64,000 nucleotides of DNA from Pelomonas paludis (GTDB lineage Bacteria; Pseudomonadota; Gammaproteobacteria; Burkholderiales; Burkholderiaceae_C): positions 1 to 64,000 of the forward strand of contig NZ_JBDPZD010000004.1 in assembly GCF_039872745.1 (NCBI RefSeq), read 5' to 3'. The translations under genes and the position numbers were made by a program. Position 1 is the stretch's first letter. Each line of letters opens with the position of its first letter. This document shows, piece after piece, positions 33,894 through 42,383 of this stretch. The notes under the pieces are model-generated. The model was not told the DNA's origin, did no database searches, and was given only the letters and a program-made list of their open reading frames with translations.

Positions 33894-34979
33894 ATGAAAG
33901 ACTCCCTGCGTCAGCAGTTCGAGCGCCTGGCCATGCGGCTGGCCGAACTGGACACCCTCCTCGCCGACGGCAGCATTGCCTCCGACATGAAGCGCTACCG
34001 CGCGCTGACCAAGGAGCAGTCCGAAGCGAGCAGCCTGGTGGGCGACTACCGCCGCTACCTGCAGGTGGAGGCCGACGTGGCCGCCGCGCGCGAGATGCTC
34101 TCGGACCCTGACATGGCCGAGATGGCGCGCGAGGAAATCACCTCCGGCGAGGCCGAACTGGAGCGCCTGGCGCAATCGCTGCAACTCGCCCTCATCCCCA
34201 AGGACCCCGACGACGAGCGCAACGCCTTCCTGGAAATCCGCGCCGGCACCGGCGGCGATGAAAGCGCGCTCTTCGCGGCGGACCTCGCCCGCATGTACCT
34301 GCGCTATGCCGAACGCCAGGGCTGGAAGAGCGAGGTGCTGTCGAGCAATGAATCCGATCTCGGCGGCTACAAGGAGCTGGTGGTGCGCATTGAGGGTGAT
34401 GGGGTCTACGGCCGGCTCAAGTTCGAGTCCGGCGGCCACCGCGTGCAACGCGTGCCCGCGACCGAGGCGCAAGGCCGCATCCACACCAGTGCCTGCACGG
34501 TGGCCGTGATGCCCGAGCCCGACGAGGCCGAGGCCATCACGCTCAACCCCGCCGACTTGCGCATCGACACCTTCCGCGCCAGCGGCGCCGGCGGCCAGCA
34601 CATCAACAAGACCGACTCCGCCGTGCGCGTCGTCCACCTGCCCACTGGCATCGTGGCCGAGTGCCAGGACGGCCGCAGCCAGCACAGCAACAAGGCCAAG
34701 GCGCTGCAGGTGCTGCAGGCGCGCATCCAGGAAAAGGAGCGCAGTGAGCGCGCCGCCAAGGAGGCCGCCACCCGCAAGGGCCTGATCGGCAGCGGCGACC
34801 GCAGCGACCGCATCCGCACCTACAACTTCCCCCAGGGCCGGCTGACGGACCACCGCATCAACCTCACCCTCTACAAGCTCGGCCAGATCATGGACGGCGA
34901 CCTCGACGACATCGCCGCCGGCCTGCAAGCCGCCCAGGCGGCCGAGCAGCTCGCCCAGCTCGAAGAAGGCCGTACGTGA
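33894..34979 (+). CDS. prfA: Peptide chain release factor 1
   Basis: RF1 releases nascent chains at UAG and UAA. The 361-aa protein has the GGQ motif (SGAGGQHINKT, residues 233-235) whose Gln is methylated by PrmC, and the PAT recognition motif (VPATEAQGR, residues 188-190). It shares the hemA-prfA-prmC order known from many bacteria and overlaps prmC as GTGA. Confidence 0.97.
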   Translation: MKDSLRQQFERLAMRLAELDTLLADGSIASDMKRYRALTKEQSEASSLVGDYRRYLQVEADVAAAREMLSDPDMAEMAREEITSGEAELERLAQSLQLALIPKDPDDERNAFLEIRAGTGGDESALFAADLARMYLRYAERQGWKSEVLSSNESDLGGYKELVVRIEGDGVYGRLKFESGGHRVQRVPATEAQGRIHTSACTVAVMPEPDEAEAITLNPADLRIDTFRASGAGGQHINKTDSAVRVVHLPTGIVAECQDGRSQHSNKAKALQVLQARIQEKERSERAAKEAATRKGLIGSGDRSDRIRTYNFPQGRLTDHRINLTLYKLGQIMDGDLDDIAAGLQAAQAAEQLAQLEEGRT

Positions 34980-35788
34980 CGAGCCCCGTCGCCAGCATCG
35001 ACGAGCTGCTGGCCCAAGCCCGGCGTCTGGGCGTCGAGCGCCAGGACGCCCTGGCCTGGCTGGCCCACGCCTGCGGCCGCGACCGGGCCTGGTTGTTTGC
35101 CCACGGCGACGAGCCCGCCCCGCCCCACGCGCACGCCGGCCTGGAGCGCCTGGCCGCCGGCGAGCCCCTGGCCCACCTGACCGGCTGGCAGCCCTTCCAC
35201 GGCCTGGTGCTGGCCGTGACGCCCGACGTACTCATCCCCCGGCCCGATACCGAGGCACTGGTGGACTGGGCCCTGGAGCTGGCCCCAGCGGGCGGGCGCG
35301 TTGCTGACCTCGGCACCGGCTCCGGCGCCATCGCCCTGGCCTTGAAGGCCGCCCGGCCCGACCTGGCCGTGACGGCCACCGACCTCAGCCCCGCCGCCCT
35401 GGCCGTGGCCCGCGCCAACGGCGTGCGCCTGGGCCTCACCGTGGATTGGCGCCTGGGCTCCTGGCTCGCGCCCTTGGGCGGCGAGCGCTTCGACCTCATC
35501 GTCAGCAACCCGCCCTACATCGCCGGCCACGACCCCCACCTCGCCGCGCTGACGCACGAACCCCTGGGCGCCCTCACCCCCGGTGGCGACGGCCTGGCCG
35601 ACCTGGCACACCTGGCCGCCACGTCCCCGATGCACCTACGCCCGGGTGGCTGGCTGCTGCTGGAACACGGCTGGGACCAGGCCCAAGCCGTGCAGCACCT
35701 GCTGACGCAAGCCGGCTTTGCCGACGTCAGCAGCCAGCCGGACCGCGCCGGCCGGCCCCGCTGCACCGGCGGGCGCTGGCAGGGTTGA
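34976..35788 (+). CDS. prmC: Release factor glutamine methyltransferase PrmC
   Basis: PrmC methylates the glutamine of the GGQ motif in RF1 and RF2. The 270-aa protein has the SAM motif VADLGTGSGAIALAL and the active NPPY (residues 178-181), plus an N-terminal helical domain (DELLAQARRL) and LIPRPDTE. The start is GTG overlapping the prfA TGA. Confidence 0.95.
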   Translation: MTSPVASIDELLAQARRLGVERQDALAWLAHACGRDRAWLFAHGDEPAPPHAHAGLERLAAGEPLAHLTGWQPFHGLVLAVTPDVLIPRPDTEALVDWALELAPAGGRVADLGTGSGAIALALKAARPDLAVTATDLSPAALAVARANGVRLGLTVDWRLGSWLAPLGGERFDLIVSNPPYIAGHDPHLAALTHEPLGALTPGGDGLADLAHLAATSPMHLRPGGWLLLEHGWDQAQAVQHLLTQAGFADVSSQPDRAGRPRCTGGRWQG

Positions 35789-35831
35789 CGGCGCCGTCGG
35801 ATCCGTACCACAGCCGCCGCCCTGCACGAAC

Positions 35832-35849
35832 CGGGTAACCGGTTACCCG
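35832..35849. promoter_or_regulatory. 18-bp perfect palindrome
   Basis: CGGGTAACCGGTTACCCG is an uninterrupted palindrome in the 172-bp gap before the outer-membrane protein gene, 112 bp upstream of its start. The centre AACCGGTT with flanking purine/pyrimidine symmetry resembles LacI-family operators. It has no T tract. No LacI-type regulator is visible in the window. Confidence 0.65.
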
Positions 35850-35960
35850 CAAATTGCTTGGCATGTACCAGCTGTTTCCCAAAGTTTCTGCCCCCCCTAG
35901 GAAGCGCTTGCAGACGTAGCATCAAGTCCCGGTGCACCGCTGCATCGGTAGGAGATGACC

Positions 35961-36509
35961 ATGAACAGCCGCTACTGCGTCTCCGCTGCGCTCGCCGTCT
36001 CGACCCTTTGGATGGCCGCCGCGCACGCGGCCGACCGCGCTCCCGACACCCGCTGGCAGGCCCGCGTCCAGCTGTCCACGACCGAGCCGGGCCTGGCTCG
36101 CAGCTCCCAATTGCTCAGCGCCAATCTGCTGGGGGACTACTACTTCAACGGCACCCGCCTCGGAGGCCTGCGCGCCACCGGCGGCATGCTGCTGGGCCCC
36201 AACTCCCTGACCCTCACGTCGCAGGGCGCGAGCCTGGGCACGGCCAGCCGCATGACGATCGGCAACCGCCGGATCGGCCTGGGCGAAACCCAGTGGCTGG
36301 AGCCTGTCAGCACCCATACCTATCTGGGCCTGGGCTATTCGCGCCACTTCCCCAGCAGCGGCTTTTCCTTCAGCGCCGATCTGGGCCTGACCTACGGTCT
36401 GGGCACCACGATGCGGCTGGGCCAAAGCACGGCCCAGGCGCTGGAAGACGCCGCGCGCGACCTGCGCTTCAAGCCCCTGCTGCAGATCGGCCTGTCCTAC
36501 AGCTACTGA
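35961..36509 (+). CDS. Small outer-membrane beta-barrel-like protein
   Basis: A 182-aa exported protein. The signal peptide ends AHA/AD. The mature chain has alternating hydrophobic/polar strands (LLGDYYFNGTRLGG, HTYLGLGYSRHF, FSFSADLGLTYGLG) and ends QIGLSYSY, an aromatic C-terminus typical of outer-membrane barrels. I do not recognise the family. The ATG at 35961 is chosen because TAGGAG lies 6 nt upstream; an ATG 6 nt earlier touches that site. A perfect palindrome is upstream. Confidence 0.75.
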   Translation: MNSRYCVSAALAVSTLWMAAAHAADRAPDTRWQARVQLSTTEPGLARSSQLLSANLLGDYYFNGTRLGGLRATGGMLLGPNSLTLTSQGASLGTASRMTIGNRRIGLGETQWLEPVSTHTYLGLGYSRHFPSSGFSFSADLGLTYGLGTTMRLGQSTAQALEDAARDLRFKPLLQIGLSYSY

Positions 36510-36566
36510 GCTGCCGGCCGCAGGGGTCCGGGATAATCCCGCATCCCCTCTCTACACAGCAGCACC

Positions 36567-36887
36567 ATGAGCGACGTTCAGCAACGCATCGACGACCTCG
36601 TCAAGTCCAACCGGGTCGTGCTCTTCATGAAGGGCACCGCCCAGTTCCCGATGTGCGGCTTCTCCGGCCGCGCCATCCAGATCCTCAAGGCCGCCGGCCT
36701 GAGCCCCGCCGACATCAAGACCTTCAACGTCCTCGAAGACGAGGCCGTGCGCCAGGGCATCAAGGACTACGCCAACTGGCCCACCATCCCCCAGCTCTAC
36801 ATCAACGGCGAATTCGTCGGCGGCTCGGACATCATGATGGAGATGTACGAGTCGGGTGAGTTGCAGCAAGCCCTGAACCCGGCGTGA
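36567..36887 (+). CDS. grxD: Monothiol glutaredoxin, Grx4 type
   Basis: A 106-aa monothiol glutaredoxin with the active motif CGFS (Cys30), the [2Fe-2S] binding site shared with glutathione, and the family ends FMKGTAQFPMCGFS and QLYINGEFVGGSDIM. It carries and delivers iron-sulfur clusters. A GATAAT hexamer at 36532-36537 could be its -10. It overlaps ubiX as GTGA. Confidence 0.95.
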   Translation: MSDVQQRIDDLVKSNRVVLFMKGTAQFPMCGFSGRAIQILKAAGLSPADIKTFNVLEDEAVRQGIKDYANWPTIPQLYINGEFVGGSDIMMEMYESGELQQALNPA

Positions 36888-37447
36888 CCACACGCTTGGT
36901 CGTCGGGCTAACGGGCGCCACCGGCGCCTGCTACGCCCTGCGGCTGCTGCGCCGCGCGCGTGAGCTGGGCGTCGAGACCCACCTGATCGCCACGCCGGCC
37001 GGCATCCTCAACGCCCACCACGAGCTGGGCCTCGACCGCTCCGCGCTGGAAGCCGAGGCCAGCCACGCCTATGCCCCGGGCGACGTCGGCGCCTGTATCG
37101 CCAGCGGCAGCTTTGCCACCAGCGCGATGGTGGTGGCGCCCTGCTCGATGAAGTCGCTGGCGGCCATTGCCCACGGCCTCGGAGACAACCTCCTCACCCG
37201 TGCGGCCGACGTGACGCTCAAGGAGCGCCGCCGCCTCATCCTGATGGTGCGCGAGACGCCGCTCAACCTCGCCCACCTGCGCAATATGGTGGCCGTGACC
37301 GAGATGGGCGGCATCGTCTTCCCGCCGCTGCCGGCCTTCTATCACCACCCCAAAAACATCGACGAGCTGGTGGCCGAGACGGTGGAGCGCGTGCTGGAGC
37401 TGTCCGGCATCACGGCCGCCCAGCCCAAGATCTGGGCAGGCCTCTAA
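36884..37447 (+). CDS. ubiX: Flavin prenyltransferase UbiX
   Basis: UbiX makes prenylated FMN, the cofactor of the decarboxylase UbiD in ubiquinone synthesis. The 187-aa protein has the flavin fold VVGLTGATGACYALRLL, SGSFATSAMVVAPCSMKSLA and RETPLNLAHLRNM, all family hallmarks. The start is GTG, overlapping the grxD TGA. No ubiD is in the window. Confidence 0.95.
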   Translation: MTTRLVVGLTGATGACYALRLLRRARELGVETHLIATPAGILNAHHELGLDRSALEAEASHAYAPGDVGACIASGSFATSAMVVAPCSMKSLAAIAHGLGDNLLTRAADVTLKERRRLILMVRETPLNLAHLRNMVAVTEMGGIVFPPLPAFYHHPKNIDELVAETVERVLELSGITAAQPKIWAGL

Positions 37448-37543
37448 GCCACGATCAAGCAGCGGATTCCGCTTCCGCTGCGCGCTTTGGCGTTGGCCTG
37501 GCACCCGCAAGATGGCGGCTCAGTTCCGCACTGGGGATCGCCC

Positions 37544-38134
37544 GTGGTGAGCAGCGTCAACAGCAGCTTGATCAACTACCTGTCCGCAAAAGGCCTCGAC
37601 GGCAACGTGGCAAACGCGCTCGCCTCGAAATCCTCGGGATCAACGGGCACGCTGCAAGCCCAACGGCAGCAGGCGCTGCAACGCGCCGCCGGCACCGCCA
37701 AGGGAGTGAATGCCGCTCAGGCGCTCGACACCGCGCAGAAAGCCCTGGCCAAGGACCTGCGCGCTGCGATGAGCCAGGCCGGCGTCAAGCTGACCGGGGC
37801 CATCGAGTTCACCGTGAAGTCCGACGGCAGTGTGGACATGAAGGGCAGTGACGCCGACAAGGCTGCAGTGAAAGCCTTCCTCAAGGCCGACACCAGCCAG
37901 CCCAGCTTTGCCACGCGGATTGCCACCCAGGCGCGGGACGCCATGAAGCAGTCAACAACCGTCCAGCAAAGCGCCGCCATGGCCCAGGCCGCCAAACTCT
38001 CCCGCACACCAGGCGGCGTGATGGCGCTCTACGCGTCCCTGATGCAGCAGACCAGCACCACCAGCGTGGTCTTCTCGTTCTCCGCCACCTCCAGCGCCCT
38101 TACCTACCCCGGCTCGCTCACGACGGCGGCTTGA
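37544..38134 (+). CDS. Hypothetical Ala/Ser/Gln/Thr-rich protein
   Basis: A 196-aa protein if translation starts at the GTG at 37544 (GGGGA 6 nt upstream; the next GTG is equally possible). There is no signal peptide or membrane segment. It is rich in Ala, Gln, Ser and Thr, with NSSLINYLSAKGLDGNVANA near the start and a Ser/Thr-rich end. I do not recognise it. Convergent with the next gene. It could be a coiled or secreted-by-other-route protein; evidence is limited. Confidence 0.55.
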   Translation: MVSSVNSSLINYLSAKGLDGNVANALASKSSGSTGTLQAQRQQALQRAAGTAKGVNAAQALDTAQKALAKDLRAAMSQAGVKLTGAIEFTVKSDGSVDMKGSDADKAAVKAFLKADTSQPSFATRIATQARDAMKQSTTVQQSAAMAQAAKLSRTPGGVMALYASLMQQTSTTSVVFSFSATSSALTYPGSLTTAA

Positions 38135-38171
38135 GGCATCGGGCTCGCCAGCCCGTGGGTGTGGCAGCCTC

Positions 38172-38771
38172 CTAGGACTCCCCCGGCAGCAACCACTGCC
38201 GGCGCGCACCCATGACCATGCGCGGGTACTCGGGCTTGCCCCGGCTGCCGTTGTAGCGCCCTAGGGCGAGGAAGAGGTCGCCCTTCTCGATGTCGAGGTA
38301 GTGGCGCAGGATCACGCAGCCAAAGCGCAGATTGCTCTGCATGTGGAAGAGCCGGGAGGCATCGCCATCGCCGATGACGCGCGTCCAGAACGGCATCACC
38401 TGCATATAGCCACGCGCACCGACGGAGCTGATCGCGTATTTGCGAAAGCCGCTCTCGACCTGGATCAGCCCCAGCACCAGACTGGGCTCCAGCCCGGCAC
38501 GCTTGGCCTCGTACCAGACGGTCTGCAGGAACTCGATGCGCAACTGCGCCTCGGACTTGCGGGACTTGAGCCGCTCGCTCATGGTCCCCAGCCACTTCAG
38601 GTAGGCCAGCCGGTCGTCGATCTTGTCGAACTGCGGCTTGGGCGGGGCGCTGGCCGCAATGGCAGCGCCCAAGGCCGAGCGCACGGCGTCGGCCAAGGGC
38701 TCCTCAAGCTGGGCGCCGGCCCGTGCCAGCAGCGGCACCGCCAGCAGGATGCAGGCAAAGGCGCGCTTCAA
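38172..38771 (-). CDS. Lytic transglycosylase, SLT domain
   Basis: A 199-aa exported peptidoglycan-cleaving enzyme. The signal (MKRAFACILLAVPLLARAGA) is read from a TTG at 38771 that overlaps the proS TGA in a TTGA junction. The soluble lytic transglycosylase core has the catalytic glutamate in LIQVESGFRKYA, then GARGYMQVMPFW and LRHYLDIEKGDLFLALGRYNGS. It cleaves MurNAc-GlcNAc bonds to 1,6-anhydro products. The longer upstream open frame has no family sequence. Confidence 0.9.
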   Translation of the reverse strand: MKRAFACILLAVPLLARAGAQLEEPLADAVRSALGAAIAASAPPKPQFDKIDDRLAYLKWLGTMSERLKSRKSEAQLRIEFLQTVWYEAKRAGLEPSLVLGLIQVESGFRKYAISSVGARGYMQVMPFWTRVIGDGDASRLFHMQSNLRFGCVILRHYLDIEKGDLFLALGRYNGSRGKPEYPRMVMGARRQWLLPGES

Positions 38772-40510
38772 GCTTTGAGGCGCGCCTTGAGGTGGGCGAC
38801 GACGTCGGCCAGCGCCAGCTTGGTGGCCGCTTCGTCGCGGCGGCCCTGGTACTCGACCTGGCCTTCCTTGAGCCCACGATCCGACAGCACGACGCGGTGC
38901 GGCACACCGATCAACTCCCAATCGGCAAACATCGCGCCGGGGCGCTCGCCGCGGTCGTCGAGCAGCACGTCCACGCCCAGGGCCTGAAGCTCGGCGTAGA
39001 GCGTCTCCGCCGCCGTCTTCACCTCGGCGCTGCGATCCATGCCAATCGGGCAAAGCACGACGGTGAAGGGCGCGATCGCGTCGGGCCAGATGATGCCGCG
39101 TGCGTCATGCCCCTGCTCGATGGCGGCGGCCACGGTACGCGTGACGCCAATGCCAAAGCAGCCCATCTCCATGAGCGCAGGCTTACCGTTCTCGTCGAGG
39201 AACGTGGCGTTCATCGCCTTGCTGTATTTGGTGCCAAGGTAGAACACATGCCCGACCTCGATGCCGCGCTGAATGGCGAGCACGCCCTTGCCGTCGGGGC
39301 TGAGGTCGCCGGCGACCACGTTGCGGATATCGGCCACCAGGTCAGGCTCGGGCAGGTCGCAGCCCCAGTTGACGCCGCTGAGGTGGAAGTCGGCCTCGTT
39401 GGCACCGCAGACGAAGTCGGCCATCTGGGCCACGGTGCGGTCGGCGACGATCTTGACGCCCTTCAATCCGATGGGGCCCAGGTAGCCAGGCTTGCAGCCG
39501 AAGTGCTCGACGATCTCACCAGCCGTGGCAAAGCGCCAGCCGTTCTTGAGGCCTTCGATCTTGCCGGCCTTGACCTCATTGAGGTCGTGGTCGCCGCGCA
39601 CCAGCAACAGCCAGATCTGGGACTTGATGACAGCACCGCTGTCGTCGGTCTCGTCGGCGGCCAGCACCAGGGACTTGACGGTCTGCGTGAGCGGCAGACC
39701 GAGCAGGGCGGCCACGTCCTCGCAGGTACTCTTGCCGGGCGTAGGCACCTTGGCCATCGACTGCGTGGCAGACGGGCGCGCGCCTTGCGGCGCCAAGGCC
39801 TCGGCCAACTCGATATTGGCCGCGTAGTCGCTGGTGGGGCAGTAGATGATGGCGTCCTCGCCGGTGTCGGCGATGACCTGGAACTCGTGCGAGCGGTCGC
39901 CCCCGATGGCGCCGGTGTCAGCGGCCACGGCGCGGTACTGCAGGCCCATGCGGTCAAAGATGCGGCAATAGGCCTGGAACATGGCGTCGTAGCTGCGCCC
40001 TGCGCTCTCGGCGTCACGGTCGAAGGAGTAAGCGTCCTTCATCGTGAACTCGCGCCCGCGCATCACACCAAAGCGCGGCCGGCGTTCGTCGCGGAACTTG
40101 GTCTGGATGTGATAGAAATTTTTCGGCAGCTGGCGGTAGCTGCGCAGCTCCTGCCGGGCGATGTCGGTGACGACTTCTTCGCTGGTCGGCTGGATGATGA
40201 AGTCGCGGCCATGACGGTCCTTCACGCGCAGCAGCTCGGGGCCCATCTTCTCGAAACGGCCTGTCTCCTGCCACAGCTCAGCGGGCTGCACCACGGGCAT
40301 CAGCAGCTCGACGGCGCCAGCGCGGTTCATCTCCTCGCGGATGATGTTCTCGACCTTGCGAATGACGCGCAGGCCCATCGGCATGTAGTTGTAGATGCCG
40401 GCGCCCAGGCGCTTGATGAAACCGGCCCGCATCATCAGCTTGTGGCTGACAACCTCGGCGTCGGCAGGGGCGTCCTTGAGCGTGGAGATGAAGAACTGGG
40501 TGGCTTTCAT
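38768..40510 (-). CDS. proS: Prolyl-tRNA synthetase
   Basis: ProRS charges tRNA-Pro. The 580-aa protein is the bacterial form with an editing (YbaK-like INS) domain in the middle (about residues 220-390) between class II motifs 2 (FRDERRPRFGVMRGREF) and 3 (GIGVTRTVAAAIEQ). The start at 40510 gives MKATQFFISTLKDAPADAE. A tRNA-Pro(CGG) gene is 5 kb away. Overlaps the lytic transglycosylase gene by 4 nt. Confidence 0.97.
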   Translation of the reverse strand: MKATQFFISTLKDAPADAEVVSHKLMMRAGFIKRLGAGIYNYMPMGLRVIRKVENIIREEMNRAGAVELLMPVVQPAELWQETGRFEKMGPELLRVKDRHGRDFIIQPTSEEVVTDIARQELRSYRQLPKNFYHIQTKFRDERRPRFGVMRGREFTMKDAYSFDRDAESAGRSYDAMFQAYCRIFDRMGLQYRAVAADTGAIGGDRSHEFQVIADTGEDAIIYCPTSDYAANIELAEALAPQGARPSATQSMAKVPTPGKSTCEDVAALLGLPLTQTVKSLVLAADETDDSGAVIKSQIWLLLVRGDHDLNEVKAGKIEGLKNGWRFATAGEIVEHFGCKPGYLGPIGLKGVKIVADRTVAQMADFVCGANEADFHLSGVNWGCDLPEPDLVADIRNVVAGDLSPDGKGVLAIQRGIEVGHVFYLGTKYSKAMNATFLDENGKPALMEMGCFGIGVTRTVAAAIEQGHDARGIIWPDAIAPFTVVLCPIGMDRSAEVKTAAETLYAELQALGVDVLLDDRGERPGAMFADWELIGVPHRVVLSDRGLKEGQVEYQGRRDEAATKLALADVVAHLKARLKA

Positions 40511-40638
40511 GGAACGGCAGAACAAACAAAAACGGCCGGGAATCGGCCGGCCAACGTGAAATCCTGGGGTCTTGCAGAGGCTGCGGAGGGCGCAACCCCA
40601 ATGCAATAATCAATCCAACTAAAGATTCGAGGTTGATT

Positions 40639-41217
40639 ATGCTCGACCGTGAAGGCTTTCGGCCCAACGTCGGCATCATCCTGCTGAACCAGCGCAATGA
40701 GGTTTTCTGGGGCAAGCGCATCCGGACCCATTCCTGGCAGTTCCCGCAAGGGGGCATCAAGCATGGTGAAACGCCCGAGCAGGCCATGTTCCGCGAGCTG
40801 CACGAAGAAGTGGGGCTGCACCCGGAGCACGTGAAGATCGTCGCGCGCACGCGCGACTGGTTGCGCTATGAGGTGCCCGAGCACTACATCCGGCGCGACG
40901 CACGCGGCCACTACAAGGGCCAAAAGCAGATCTGGTTTCTTCTGCAGCTGTTGGGCCGCGACTCAGACATGAACCTGCGCGCGACCGACCACCCTGAGTT
41001 CGACGCCTGGCGTTGGAACGAATATTGGGTGCCGCTGGAATCGGTGATCGAGTTCAAGCGCGGCGTCTATGAGATGGCACTGACGGAGCTGGCGCGCTTC
41101 CTGCCCCGCTCCAGTCACCACAACCGCTATCTGCGCGCCGGCATGCGCCCGGGGCCTCGCGGCCGCGCTGGGGGCCCGGAGCTCGCCCCGGACACGGAAT
41201 CCCCGCCCGCCAGCTGA
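40639..41217 (+). CDS. rppH: RNA pyrophosphohydrolase RppH
   Basis: RppH removes pyrophosphate from 5'-triphosphate mRNA, starting decay. The 192-aa protein has the Nudix box GGIKHGETPEQAMFRELHEE and the family start MLDREGFRPNVGIILLN; KGQKQIWFLLQL is also typical. The start at 40639 follows GAGG at 5 nt. Its C-terminus is a Pro/Arg/Gly-rich tail longer than E. coli's. It is divergent from proS. Confidence 0.95.
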   Translation: MLDREGFRPNVGIILLNQRNEVFWGKRIRTHSWQFPQGGIKHGETPEQAMFRELHEEVGLHPEHVKIVARTRDWLRYEVPEHYIRRDARGHYKGQKQIWFLLQLLGRDSDMNLRATDHPEFDAWRWNEYWVPLESVIEFKRGVYEMALTELARFLPRSSHHNRYLRAGMRPGPRGRAGGPELAPDTESPPAS

Positions 41218-41231
41218 GTCAACCGTTCGCG

Positions 41232-42383
41232 TCAGGGCGACGCGGGCACCTGAACCTGGCTGACCAGGATCATGTTGTCGCGGTGGATCAACTCGGGCTC
41301 GGCCAGATAACCGAGCACCGCTTCAAAGGCCGACGAGGGCTTGCGCGCGATGAGGCGCGCCTCGGCGGCGGAGTAGTTGGTGAGCCCACGGGCCAGCTCG
41401 GTGCCATCGCTGGCGCACACTGCAATCACCTCGCCGCGATGGAAGTCGCCATGCACGGTGGTGACGCCGATGGGCAGCAGGCTCTTGCCCTCGTCGCGCA
41501 GCTTGGCCGCAGCGCCCTCATCGACACGTACCGACCCACGCAATTGGAGGTGATCGGCCATCCACTGCTTGCGGGCTGCCAGCTTCTGGGTGCGGGCTTT
41601 GAGGTGGGTGCCGATGGCCTCGCCGCGCGCCAGGCGCAGCAGCACATCGGGCTCGCGCCCCCAGGCAATCACGGTGCTGGCGCCGCTGCGGCAGGCGCGC
41701 TTGGCGGCCAGGATCTTGGTCAGCATGCCGCCACGGCCGATGCTCGATCCCGCCCCGCCGGCCATGGCCTCGAGTGACGGATCGCCGGCCTCTGCAAGCG
41801 AGATGAACTGGGCTTGTGGGTCCTTGCGTGGATCGGCCGAGTAGAGGCCGCGCTGGTCCGTCAAGATCACGAGCACGTCGGCTTCGACAAGGTTCGCCAC
41901 CAGGGCGCCGAGCGTGTCGTTGTCACCGAACTTGATTTCGTCGGTCACGACCGTATCGTTCTCGTTGATGACGGGCAGCACGCGATGGGCCAGCAAAGTC
42001 AGCAGCGTGGAGCGCGCGTTGAGGTAACGCTCCCGATCGGCGAGGTCAGCGTGCGTCAGGAGCACCTGCGCACTGGCCAGCCCTTGGGCGCTGAGTTGCG
42101 TCTCGTACATCTGGGCCAGGCCCATCTGGCCCACGGCGGCTGCGGCCTGCAGCTCATGCAGCTCCTTGGGTCGGCTGCTCCAACCCAGCCGCTTCATGCC
42201 CTCGGCGATCGCGCCGCTGGACACCATCACGACCTCGTACCCATCCTGTGCCAGCGCGGCAAGCTGACGACACCAATTGCCGATGGCCTCGGCGTCCACC
42301 CCACGACCTTCGTTGGTCACCAGGCTGGAACCCACCTTGACGACGATGCGCCGGGCACCGTCAAGCACAGATGCTGTCGTCAT
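41232..42383 (-). CDS. proB: Glutamate 5-kinase
   Basis: ProB phosphorylates glutamate in the first step of proline synthesis. The 383-aa protein has the amino-acid-kinase fold (IVVKVGSSLVTNEGRG, VVMVSSGAIAEGM, NENDTVVTDEIKFGDND) and a C-terminal PUA domain (about 285-370), as in E. coli ProB. It overlaps obgE as ATGA. No proA is in the window. Confidence 0.96.
   Translation of the reverse strand: MTTASVLDGARRIVVKVGSSLVTNEGRGVDAEAIGNWCRQLAALAQDGYEVVMVSSGAIAEGMKRLGWSSRPKELHELQAAAAVGQMGLAQMYETQLSAQGLASAQVLLTHADLADRERYLNARSTLLTLLAHRVLPVINENDTVVTDEIKFGDNDTLGALVANLVEADVLVILTDQRGLYSADPRKDPQAQFISLAEAGDPSLEAMAGGAGSSIGRGGMLTKILAAKRACRSGASTVIAWGREPDVLLRLARGEAIGTHLKARTQKLAARKQWMADHLQLRGSVRVDEGAAAKLRDEGKSLLPIGVTTVHGDFHRGEVIAVCASDGTELARGLTNYSAAEARLIARKPSSAFEAVLGYLAEPELIHRDNMILVSQVQVPASP

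Noticed and set aside
32637..34928. A 760-residue open frame antisense to hemA and prfA
   Set aside because: Both sense genes are complete and recognisable; the antisense product is low-complexity Gly/Ala/His/Gln-rich.
38723..40609. A long open frame antisense to proS
   Set aside because: Same mirror effect; proS on the other strand is full-length.
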